In this document: positions 1 to 6,782 of the stretch, one piece after another
Numbering within the stretch: the first letter of the stretch is position 1
Layout of the letters: every line of letters begins with the position of its first letter
Assembly: GCA_011620445.1 (NCBI GenBank)
Contig: WOZB01000203.1
Location: forward strand, 1 to 10,809
DNA: 10,809 bases
Direction of reading: 5' to 3'
Source: Anaerolineaceae bacterium
GTDB lineage: Bacteria > Chloroflexota > Anaerolineae > Anaerolineales > Anaerolineaceae
The notes under the pieces: model-generated
Databases searched by the model: none
Told to the model about the DNA's origin: nothing
What the model saw: only the letters and a program-made list of their open reading frames with translations
Program-made: the position numbers and the translations under genes

Positions 1-201
1 GTCATCGCAAAAAGCAAGCTCGTTTTCATCGAAAACAGCTTCCCGGATGAGCCGGCGCGGATTAAAATTTGGATTTAGCTTTTCCTGGATCATGCACTTG
101 CTTACGCAAGTACCGCAGGAGTAGCACATCAAAAGGTGTTCGCCGCCCGGGGTGGCTTTAACGCGTTGGGAAAGGGAACTGGTTAGGGTAGGTCCGCTCA
201 T
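1..201 (-). CDS. hdrC: Heterodisulfide reductase subunit C (HdrC), N-terminal part, cut by the window edge
   Basis: The first 67 residues are visible and the rest lies beyond base 1. They begin MSGPTLTSSL and contain Cys26-x2-Cys29-x2-Cys32-x3-Cys36 within CYSCGTCVSKC, followed by a stretch containing NPNFNPRRLIREA. This is the typical first [4Fe-4S] site of HdrC, the small iron-sulfur subunit that passes electrons between HdrA and HdrB. A second cluster motif would be expected in the missing part. The ATG at 201 overlaps the hdrA stop as ATGA, and a GAGGT ribosome-binding sequence lies nine bases upstream, so translation is probably coupled to hdrA. It is a soluble cytoplasmic protein with no membrane segment in the visible part. 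A related ferredoxin-type subunit is the main alternative, but the motif spacing plus the adjacent hdrA make HdrC the best call. Confidence 0.85.
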   Translation of the reverse strand, partial: MSGPTLTSSLSQRVKATPGGEHLLMCYSCGTCVSKCMIQEKLNPNFNPRRLIREAVFDENELAFCDD

Positions 202-2735
202 TTGGCTTTTACCTCATGGAGCATAATCGTCTGGAAATTATCCGCGCGGTTAAAGGCTTGCTGTACATGCGGAATATTGGGTAGTTTGGTGATGCGTTTA
301 GCCATTTCAGGGCGCATGCGCTCAATTTCGTCATGCAACTTCTCAGGACCAAGCTCATCAAGGGAAGCTTGCATTTCGTTGATTACACGGGCGTATTTGT
401 CGCCTTCAGCAGCGCTAATCCACTCAACGCGGAAGCGGCCAGGTGACATACCCATGCGTTCGAACATGCCCTGCAAACGAGCTGCCCGTTTTGCGCCGAC
501 AAGCTGGCCAGTGATATAGTGGCAGTCCTGTTGGTGACAGCCGGAGAATAGCACGGCTCCGGCACCCAAGCGATAGGCTTCGTAGATAAAGTCTGAGTCC
601 ATGCGGGCGGAACACATCACTTTGATGCCGCGCTCGTTCGCGCTGTATTCAAAGTGACTGGTTCCAGCCAAATCAGCGCCACCATAAGAACACCAATGGC
701 AACGCAATGCCAGAATTTTCTTTTCTGGTTCGGTTGCCAGCAAGGTGCGGATCTGGGAGAGTATTTGAGCATCTGTGTAATGAAGCTGCGTGATTGTATC
801 GGTCGGGCATTCACCCACACAGCCACCGCAGCCGTGGCATTTGGCGGTGATGATGGTTGGGGCAACGCCTTGTTTATAATCAACAGCACCGTAAGGGCAG
901 GCACGTTCGCACATGCCGCAGGCTTTACCCTGGGCGCTCAGGCATTTTTCGGGCCAAACCACGGCAACAGTGGGTTCAATTTGCCACTGAGGTGAATGCA
1001 AGATGCGCGATGCACGCGCGGCAGCAGCAGAACCCTGGGCCACACTGGCAGGGATATCTTTAGGTCCCTGGCAGGCACCAGCAAAGAAAATACCGTCGGT
1101 GGGGCTGTCTATCGGGCGCAGCTTGGGGTGATACTCCATGAACCAACCGCCTGGAGACTGGGCAACATTCAGTACAGAACTCATGTGGTTCTGGTCGGGT
1201 TGGGGAATGGCTGCCTGGTTGAGCATGACCATATCGTATTCCCGGGCGATAACCTGCCCGAGCATGGCATCTTCGCCATGGACGGTGAGATTGTGTGTAT
1301 CCGGGTTCTCGGTGATCATGGCTGGGCGGCCTTGAACAAAGCGAATTCCCATTTCACGGGCGCGGTCATAAAACTCTTCGTAACCCTTGGAAGGTGTACG
1401 GATATCAATGTAGTAGACGGTGATCTCGGTATCGGGGTGCATCTGCTTGGCAAGGATGGCATTTTTGATAGAATACATGCAGCAGAAGTTCGAACAGGAA
1501 GAAATGTAGCGTTTGTCGCGGGAGCCGACACAGTTGATGAACGCCAGGTTCTTGGGAGTTTTGCCGTCGCTGGGACGAATAAGCGCGCCATGGGTGGGGC
1601 CGGCAGAGTTGTTGATGCGTTCCATTTCCATGGCCGTAATCACATTGGGAAAGCGTCCAAAACCGTATTCGGACATGACAGAAGGGTCAAAATGGCTGAA
1701 ACCGGTCGCCACAATGATGGCGCCAATTTCTTCCTCGACCAGTTTGTCCTCCATGCTGAAATCGATGGCTTCAAGCGCGCCGCAGGCTTCCACGCATTTG
1801 TAACAATGGATGCAGGCATCCATATCAATGTTGTAAATTAGAGGGACACTCTGGCTCATCGGGATGTAAGCTGCTTTGCGGGGGGCAAGGTTCATTTCGA
1901 AGGCATTCGGAACCTCCACCGGGCAAACTTTGGCACAAGCCGCACAACCGTTACAGCGGTCCGCGCGAACGTATTTAGCTTTTTCTCGCAGGGTTACCTT
2001 GAAGTTCCCAACGAAGCCTTCAACTTTTTCAACTTCTGTAAATGCTTTTACTTGAATTAGGGGCTGACGCGCCGCGTCAACCATTTTTGGTGCAAGAATT
2101 CATATACTGCAGTCCATTGTTGGAAAGGTCTTGTTAAGCTGCGCCATGACCCCTCCAATTGTCGCTTCCTTTTCTACCAGGACTACAGGTATATTCTGCT
2201 CGGCTAGGTCCAGCGCGGCGTTGATGCCAGCCACGCCGCCGCCAATTACAAGTGCTTTTTTAGAAACTGGAACCTTGATCATGTCCAAAGGCTGCAGGAA
2301 AGAAACCTTGGAAATGGCGGAGGCCGTCAGGTCTTTGGCTTTTTCCAGGGCGCCTTCGCGGTCATGACCATGAGCCCAGGTACACTGCTCGCGGATATTA
2401 GCCATTTCCATCAAGAATGGGTTCAAGCCAGCTTCGGCAACGCAAGCACGGAATGTTGGTTCGTGCATACGCACTGAACAAGCGGATACGACCACGCGGT
2501 TGAGGCCGTATTTTTTGATATCGTCTTTAATGAGGCGTTGGCCGCTATCCGCGCAGGCATACATTGTCTCAGCGGCATGGGCTACGCCGGGCAACTTGCC
2601 GGCAAATTCCACAACCTCACCAGGCGGGATCACACCAGCGATGTTGGAACCGCAATGGCAAACATACACACCAATGCGCAGGTCCTTCTCGTTGATAGGT
2701 TCCTGGGATGTAATTTCTATACTTTTTTCTGTCAT
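198..2735 (-). CDS. hdrA: HdrA-MvhD fusion, FAD and iron-sulfur subunit, selenoprotein read through an in-frame UGA (845 residues)
   Basis: This is the flavin subunit of an Hdr complex, the expected site of flavin-based electron bifurcation. Two open frames (2735-2100 and 2084-198) are in the same frame, separated by a TGA at 2102-2100 and five codons reading ILAPK. Read through, the join gives DCSI-U-ILAPKMV, matching the conserved HdrA motif DCSICILAPKM, so the TGA replaces a Cys (Sec212, with Cys209 before it). Domains in order: N-terminal Cys-rich domain (Cys26, 28, 61, 86, 98, 118); FAD-binding Gly165-Gly-Gly-x-x-Gly170; Sec motif; two ferredoxin clusters (Cys261/264/267/271 and 308/311/314/318); the HdrA cluster Cys402, 414, 418, 419; two further ferredoxin motifs (Cys598/606/609/613 and 633/636/639/643); then an MvhD/FlpD domain at about 674-797 with CHWCSY and GCHQQDCHY. 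The ATG overlaps the preceding gene's stop by 4 bases and has AAGGA six bases upstream. The internal ATG at 2084 has no ribosome-binding site. Confidence 0.88.
2053..2102 (-). promoter_or_regulatory. Candidate bacterial SECIS element just downstream of the UGA
   Basis: In the mRNA, bases 2082-2074 (GGUUGACGC) pair with 2070-2062 (GCGUCAGCC), a 9-bp stem with one G-U pair. It closes a three-base loop, GGC, at 2073-2071. The loop starts 27 bases after the UGA and begins with G, in line with the general bacterial SECIS pattern of an upper stem with a small G-containing loop a few tens of bases past the codon. An outer helix is also possible: UGAAUU (2102-2097, including the UGA itself) with AAUUCA (2058-2053), leaving an internal loop. 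The element lies wholly inside the coding sequence, as bacterial SECIS elements do. Its binding by SelB is inferred. Confidence 0.65.
2100..2102 (-). other. In-frame UGA proposed to encode selenocysteine (Sec212 of HdrA)
   Basis: The codon TGA lies between ATA (Ile211) and ATT (Ile213). The flanking residues on both sides continue the HdrA family motif without any gap, insertion or frame change, so only one residue is replaced. In most HdrA proteins this residue is Cys, and Sec at this motif is established in some methanogen HdrA proteins. A TGC-to-TGA nonsense mutation or a base-calling error would give the same picture, but the downstream stem-loop and the intact coding sequence on both sides favour recoding. 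Confidence 0.85.
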
Positions 2736-3247
2736 CGGGGATCCTTGGCTTTGGATGGAATAACAAAGCTTTCCTCAATTAAGTCTTTACGCTTTTTCTG
2801 AGCGCGCTGATCGGGAGTATTCAGAGTTAGAGCTTCCTTCGGGCACCATTTGACACATTGTGGACCATCTTCGAGGTCTTCGCATTGGTCGCAAATTTCT
2901 GCGTTTTTGGTGGCAGGGTTAATGGAAATAGCACCAAAGTCACAGGCTTCCACGCACCAAGCGCAACCGTCGCATTTGACGGCGTTGACATGGATAATTC
3001 CTGTGTTCGGGTCCTGGGAGAGGGCGTCGCGCGGGCAAACGATTACGCAGGGAGCATTTTCGCAAGTGCGGCAGGCTATAGCCGTAATGAGCACTTCGTC
3101 CACCCGGACGGTGCGAATGCGGCTGCGGTAGGAGTTGTATTCACCAACTTTGTTGTGTGAACACACATACTCACATAGCTGGCAGCCCACACATTTGGCT
3201 GGGTCACAATCGATATAGGCATGTTTTGAGGTAGTCGTCAGTACCAT
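2732..3247 (-). CDS. Four-cluster [4Fe-4S] ferredoxin-like electron-transfer subunit (171 residues)
   Basis: The protein has sixteen cysteines arranged as four cluster motifs: Cys19/22/25/29, Cys59/62/67/71, Cys92/95/98/102 and Cys119/122/131/135, with one extra Cys at 14. This is the HycB/CooF/DMSO-reductase-B type of polyferredoxin. It also resembles the small AorA-type electron-transfer subunits found next to tungsten aldehyde oxidoreductases. There is no signal peptide, twin-arginine motif or membrane segment, so it should act in the cytoplasm, wiring the AOR catalytic subunit to HdrA. It starts 8 bases after the aor stop, with AGGAG four bases before its ATG and overlapping the aor stop codon, and it ends in a 4-base overlap with hdrA. 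This is strong evidence for one mRNA and one complex. The basic, cysteine-free tail (about residues 150-171) has no recognised role. Confidence 0.88.
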   Translation of the reverse strand: MVLTTTSKHAYIDCDPAKCVGCQLCEYVCSHNKVGEYNSYRSRIRTVRVDEVLITAIACRTCENAPCVIVCPRDALSQDPNTGIIHVNAVKCDGCAWCVEACDFGAISINPATKNAEICDQCEDLEDGPQCVKWCPKEALTLNTPDQRAQKKRKDLIEESFVIPSKAKDPR

Positions 3248-3255
3248 GCTGCTCC

Positions 3256-5142
3256 TTATACTCCAATTGCTTCAGCGACATCGGCCATGCCGAGATCGAT
3301 TAAATGTTGTTTTGGGATCAAACCTTCTGCTGTCCAGCCTTTGGCTTTGTAGTAGATCTGTTTGAGATAGTCAAGTTCTTCCTGGGTAACATGCGTGCCA
3401 GCACTGGCACCTTCCTTGAAGTCTTCGTTTTTCCAGCGCCAGGGCAGGTCATCATCAGCAGCTGTCCATCCTTCGCGGATGTTGAAGGCTTTTTTCATCT
3501 CATGTGAGCGCACTCCAATGGCGTCTACCGCGTCATAATCGAAATCCCAGCCGGTGGTGGCGTTAATCAAGGAAGCAATCGCCGGCCATGCACCAGCCCG
3601 GTCTGCCTTGCCAGTAAAGCAGCGGCGAATAAACTTACAAAGGGGCAGTGTGTCGTAAACAGCCGCGTATTCTTCTGAGCGGGCAGCTACTTCGCCGCGT
3701 GTTTCATCAACGGTAAAGCGGTCAGTCTCGCCCTTGATATCCGGGTCATAGGCGGCCGAGCGATTGTGACAGCCGCCGCGAGTGCCTGTGGCCAAACCGA
3801 CAGAGAAGGTCTTGAGAGCACGGGCATCATAACCAGGGCATTCCAGACCTTTAATGTTCATCGCCCATTTTTGGGAATTTGTTCCGCGTTCTTCGTCAAT
3901 CTTTTTAGCAGCAATACGGGTGCCTTCAGCTAAAAGATCGCCGATTCCTTCGCGGTCGCGGATCATCTCGGCAACGGCAACTGCGCCCTCTCCATTGCCA
4001 AAATTGAGCTCAATGCCTTCAGGGAATTTAGCGCATTTGAAGTCTTCTTTCTTGAGTACGCCGCGTTCGTAGCTTTCCATGGCCCACGAGATGGTGACAC
4101 CCATACTCATGCTATCCATACCACAACTATCAGAGATGTCAACTAACTTGATGCAGGCAGCCATATCTGAAATGCCGAGATTAGAACTGTTTGCGAATAA
4201 GCTTTCATATTCAATACCTGTCATGGCACCTTTGAACTCCCCCGTCCGCACCATTGACATCTGTTCACAGGCAATGGGGCACTGGGCACAGGCCACAACT
4301 TTGACTTTGTAGTGCTCATCTAAAAATTCGCCGCTGATTAGGTTGGCGCTTTCAAATACGCCCTGCTGGTAGTTGCGGGTTGGCAGTAAGCCAATTTTGT
4401 TCATTGCAAGCACATTCGTGGAAGTTCCAATAATGCGGTATTTTTCTGTATCTTTTCCCTGGGCTTCTTTCGTGATGTGGAACGACATGTCCATCAAGGT
4501 TTTAGGATCAAAGACCCTTACGCCAGATGTTCCACGAACGGAGAGAGCCTTGAGTTTCTTCGAGCCCCAGACAGCACCATGGCCGGTACGGCCAGCCTGG
4601 CGGCCATCATTGGTTACATTGGCGAAACGAACAAGTTTTTCACCTGCCGGACCCAATGTGCAAGAGCGGATTTGGTCATCACCGAATTTGTTACGGATGG
4701 CTTCTTCTGTCTCATAGGTGTCTTTTCCAAGCAACCATTTCGCATCCAGGATGGAAACGCGCTTGTCATCGACGAAGATGTAAACCCAATCATCGCTTTG
4801 GTTATGGACGATGATGCCGTCCCAACCAGCCCGCTTGAGGGCGATAGAGAACCAACTTCCAGAGAGCGAATCTCCGATAAAGCCGGTAAGGGGAGATTTA
4901 GAGGCTAATCCAAACTTGCCACCAACCGGAACAGGTGTTCCTGTAAAAATACCATTGGCGATACAAATCGGGTTCTCAGGCCCTAAGGGATCGCACCTTG
5001 GGGTGATATTTTCCCAGCAGAGGCGCGTGGCCATGCCAGTACCGCCGATCCAAAGTTTGTACCATTCTTCGGGTTTTTCTTCTACCCAATTTTCCTTTGT
5101 CTTCAAATCAATATGCAGAATTTTGCCGCTGTACCCGTACAT
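3256..5142 (-). CDS. aor: Aldehyde:ferredoxin oxidoreductase family protein, tungstopterin enzyme (628 residues)
   Basis: AOR-family enzymes oxidise aldehydes to carboxylic acids (or run in reverse) at a tungsten bis-pyranopterin site next to one [4Fe-4S] cluster. Numbered from a GTG one codon upstream, the cluster ligands are Cys286-x2-Cys289-x3-Cys293 and a distant Cys503, the spacing seen in the family. Other family signatures are the N-terminal GYSGKILHIDL, the segment NVTNDGRQAGRTGHGAVWGSK (about 177-195), DSCGMDSMSMG (about 339-349) and GGCHNRSAAY (about 457-466). Length is normal. The start is placed at the ATG at 5142 because AGGAG (5152-5148) lies five bases before it but only two before the upstream GTG at 5145. 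It is the first gene of the aor-ferredoxin-hdrA-hdrC operon. The substrate is not visible from sequence. A BamB-like aromatic acyl-CoA reductase subunit is the main alternative, because Bam clusters also pair an AOR homologue with Hdr-like proteins. Confidence 0.9.
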   Translation of the reverse strand: MYGYSGKILHIDLKTKENWVEEKPEEWYKLWIGGTGMATRLCWENITPRCDPLGPENPICIANGIFTGTPVPVGGKFGLASKSPLTGFIGDSLSGSWFSIALKRAGWDGIIVHNQSDDWVYIFVDDKRVSILDAKWLLGKDTYETEEAIRNKFGDDQIRSCTLGPAGEKLVRFANVTNDGRQAGRTGHGAVWGSKKLKALSVRGTSGVRVFDPKTLMDMSFHITKEAQGKDTEKYRIIGTSTNVLAMNKIGLLPTRNYQQGVFESANLISGEFLDEHYKVKVVACAQCPIACEQMSMVRTGEFKGAMTGIEYESLFANSSNLGISDMAACIKLVDISDSCGMDSMSMGVTISWAMESYERGVLKKEDFKCAKFPEGIELNFGNGEGAVAVAEMIRDREGIGDLLAEGTRIAAKKIDEERGTNSQKWAMNIKGLECPGYDARALKTFSVGLATGTRGGCHNRSAAYDPDIKGETDRFTVDETRGEVAARSEEYAAVYDTLPLCKFIRRCFTGKADRAGAWPAIASLINATTGWDFDYDAVDAIGVRSHEMKKAFNIREGWTAADDDLPWRWKNEDFKEGASAGTHVTQEELDYLKQIYYKAKGWTAEGLIPKQHLIDLGMADVAEAIGV

Positions 5143-5196
5143 CACAACTCCTTGCTGAAAATTTCCACAATGTTTACCATTCTTTCATGATCGAAT

Positions 5197-5202
5197 ATTA
5201 TA
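5197..5202 (-). promoter_or_regulatory. Candidate -10 box of the aor-hdr operon promoter
   Basis: On the minus strand a perfect TATAAT lies about 55 bases before the aor start in AT-rich DNA. No convincing -35 box is found at 17-18 bases upstream, so either an activator is needed or the assignment is wrong. Transcription would start near 5190. A short dyad, TCTAA-N4-TTAGA at 5210-5223, lies within the spacer region and could be an operator, although five-base arms in AT-rich DNA are weak evidence. Confidence 0.35.
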
Positions 5203-5315
5203 ACGGTTTTCTAAAATATTAGACCATTTAGCGCACTTTCAAAGGCAACATTAACAAAGGCAAGAAGCCTCAGAGCCTAATTTTAGTCAAAACTATTTTA
5301 CCCATTAAACCAAAA

Positions 5316-5340
5316 AGAATAAGGATTTGACCCTTATTCT
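5316..5340 (-). terminator. Intrinsic terminator after the alpha/beta hydrolase gene
   Basis: In the minus-strand transcript AGAATAAGG pairs perfectly with CCTTATTCT (9 bp) around a seven-base loop, followed by TTTTGGTTT. It lies about 90 bases past the hydrolase stop and before the aor promoter region, so it separates the two transcription units. The stem is AU-rich, so it may be only moderately strong. Confidence 0.65.
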
Positions 5341-5428
5341 CTATATTGGATAAAAATAGTATTCAATTAAACGCAGTGAATTTCGATTTTATAGCATGAA
5401 ATCACGTGGTGAACTGTAAGAGACAGGT

Positions 5429-6619
5429 TTATCGATTTTTTACATACATGTCAAAAAATTCGCGAGTACGCGCAATGGCAATCAGGAAATTGTCAGTGAT
5501 ATTGTGGTTATCTTTTTCATAAATATACAGCTCGTAAGGCATGCCAGCAAGCTCCAGCTGTTCGCCTAATTGTTCAGACCAAACATAAGGTACTTGCGAA
5601 TCTCCTTTGGCAGCTTGTAACTGCAACGGTCCGGAAAGATCTTTGATGTAAGCAGACGGGGAGATAGAGTCCCAAAAAGCGGGGTTCTCATCAGGTGAAC
5701 CGTATTTTTCAAAAATATCCCTTGCCCATGAGCTCACGCTGCCGCGAAAACCAGTGATAGGAGACTGTTGTGTTGATAATGGTGTAGCGGCCGCTGCTGT
5801 TTGCGTAGCTGGTGATGGCGTAGGAGTGGGCGGACGATTCCAACGGTAAATCAGAGTGGAATACGGAGCGACCACACCCGACCAGATCACACCTGCCTTG
5901 ATGTCTTTTGAAACCACCATGGCGCGGAGCGTAATAGCACCGCCCATAGAATGCCCAACCATGCCAATACGATCCGGATCAGCATCTTTATAAGCCTTGA
6001 CTGAGGCAACAGCGTTGAGTGTGTCAACCATGTAGTCCGGGCTGCCATAGCCGCCACCAACTGGCAGGGGACCTTCCGATTTCCCATGAGCACGGTAATC
6101 AGGCTTGAAAACAATATAGCCACTTCTGGAGAGTACATCCATGAAAGCGACGTATTTTTCTGTGGTCACGTAAGTGGTCACGTTGGAGTAGCCATGATTC
6201 AAGATGATGGCCGGCCATCCTGTGTCAGGCCGTTCACCATTTGGGATGGCCATATAGGCGTAAATTTTGTACCCATCCGAAAGGTATGAAACAACAAATT
6301 GGTCGTACGTTGCGCGGGAAGGCAAAGTTTCTTCAAATGTAATTTCACTCCCGGGGTATGTCCATTGTCGTTCAACTTCAATTTGGAGTGGATGCGGGTC
6401 GGTGGACCAGACCTTTTGAGATGGTGGGGGGGTCGGGGTCGACGTGATTAATGGAATGACAGTTGAACTGGAAAGCGTAGGCGTATACGATTGGGGGCTA
6501 GCGGTTTGGATTTGGTTTTGCGGGCTCGAATCAGTAGTAGATGCAGATCGTGCCTGGCTCGTGCACCCCACCAACAAGGATAAGATTAAGATCAGTCTGG
6601 CAATTCGTAAAGGTTTCAT
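5429..6619 (-). CDS. Lipoprotein alpha/beta hydrolase (prolyl-oligopeptidase/dienelactone-hydrolase-like)
   Basis: The 396-residue protein begins with a basic start and hydrophobic stretch ending in the lipobox LVGC (Cys19), so it should be exported and lipid-anchored outside the membrane. Residues 20-70 are a Ser/Thr/Pro-rich linker typical of surface lipoproteins. The hydrolase domain follows, with the oxyanion-region motif NHGYSN (141-146), the nucleophile elbow GHSMGG (Ser224), a probable acid Asp340 in KGDSQVP and a probable catalytic His372 in KDNHNI. It is probably an esterase or peptidase, and the substrate cannot be read from sequence. A second Pro/Thr/Ala-rich stretch (about 261-287) interrupts the catalytic domain between the nucleophile and the acid, probably in a lid region. 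The ATG has only a weak AGGT ribosome-binding sequence. The gene stands alone, bounded by its own candidate promoter and a terminator. Confidence 0.88.
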   Translation of the reverse strand: MKPLRIARLILILSLLVGCTSQARSASTTDSSPQNQIQTASPQSYTPTLSSSTVIPLITSTPTPPPSQKVWSTDPHPLQIEVERQWTYPGSEITFEETLPSRATYDQFVVSYLSDGYKIYAYMAIPNGERPDTGWPAIILNHGYSNVTTYVTTEKYVAFMDVLSRSGYIVFKPDYRAHGKSEGPLPVGGGYGSPDYMVDTLNAVASVKAYKDADPDRIGMVGHSMGGAITLRAMVVSKDIKAGVIWSGVVAPYSTLIYRWNRPPTPTPSPATQTAAAATPLSTQQSPITGFRGSVSSWARDIFEKYGSPDENPAFWDSISPSAYIKDLSGPLQLQAAKGDSQVPYVWSEQLGEQLELAGMPYELYIYEKDNHNITDNFLIAIARTREFFDMYVKNR

Positions 6620-6695
6620 AGCAACCTATTCAGTTAATTTTTTAGAAACTTTCTTGCAGCTAAGTTTTGCTGCCGATGAACTAATGCTATTTAAC

Positions 6696-6725
6696 AGTAT
6701 AAATTGAAAAGAATTGCCGATGCAA
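6696..6725 (-). promoter_or_regulatory. Candidate promoter of the lipoprotein hydrolase gene
   Basis: On the minus strand TATACT (6701-6696, five of six consensus bases) lies 18 bases downstream of TTGCAT (6725-6720, a weak -35). Transcription would start near 6689 and leave a leader of about 70 bases. It follows directly after the 18-bp hairpin, so the hydrolase gene is probably transcribed on its own. Confidence 0.35.
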
Positions 6726-6727
6726 GA

Positions 6728-6768
6728 CATACCTTATATGCCCTGCCTGCCAGGGCATATAAGGTATG
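6728..6768 (-). terminator. Perfect 18-bp inverted repeat, probable terminator or mRNA 3'-end hairpin
   Basis: Bases 6728-6745 are the exact reverse complement of 6751-6768, with a five-base loop at 6746-6750. The hairpin begins 14 bases after the stop codon of the caspase-fold protease gene. In that transcript the bases after the stem are only UCUUG, a poor U-tract, so it may stop transcription weakly, protect the mRNA end, or be a small mobile palindrome. No similar copy is seen elsewhere in the window. Confidence 0.6.
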
Positions 6769-6782
6769 GGCGTAGAAAACTA

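Noticed and set aside
996..1841. 281-residue open frame on the plus strand
   Set aside because: It lies wholly antisense to hdrA, has no recognisable domain, and the minus-strand protein has clear family motifs. It is a shadow of hdrA coding.
2062..2082. Stem-loop in hdrA as a transcription terminator
   Set aside because: It lies in the middle of the coding sequence with no following U-tract, and its distance from the UGA fits a SECIS role better.
198..2735. hdrA as two separate genes or as a pseudogene
   Set aside because: The halves share one frame, the family motif continues across the TGA, the inner ATG lacks a ribosome-binding site, and both halves keep all cysteine motifs. Decay would be expected to leave further damage.
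3256..5142. A firm call of BamB (class II benzoyl-CoA reductase catalytic subunit)
   Set aside because: AOR and BamB share the same fold and cluster ligands, and no other benzoate or Bam-specific gene is visible. The general AOR-family call is safer.
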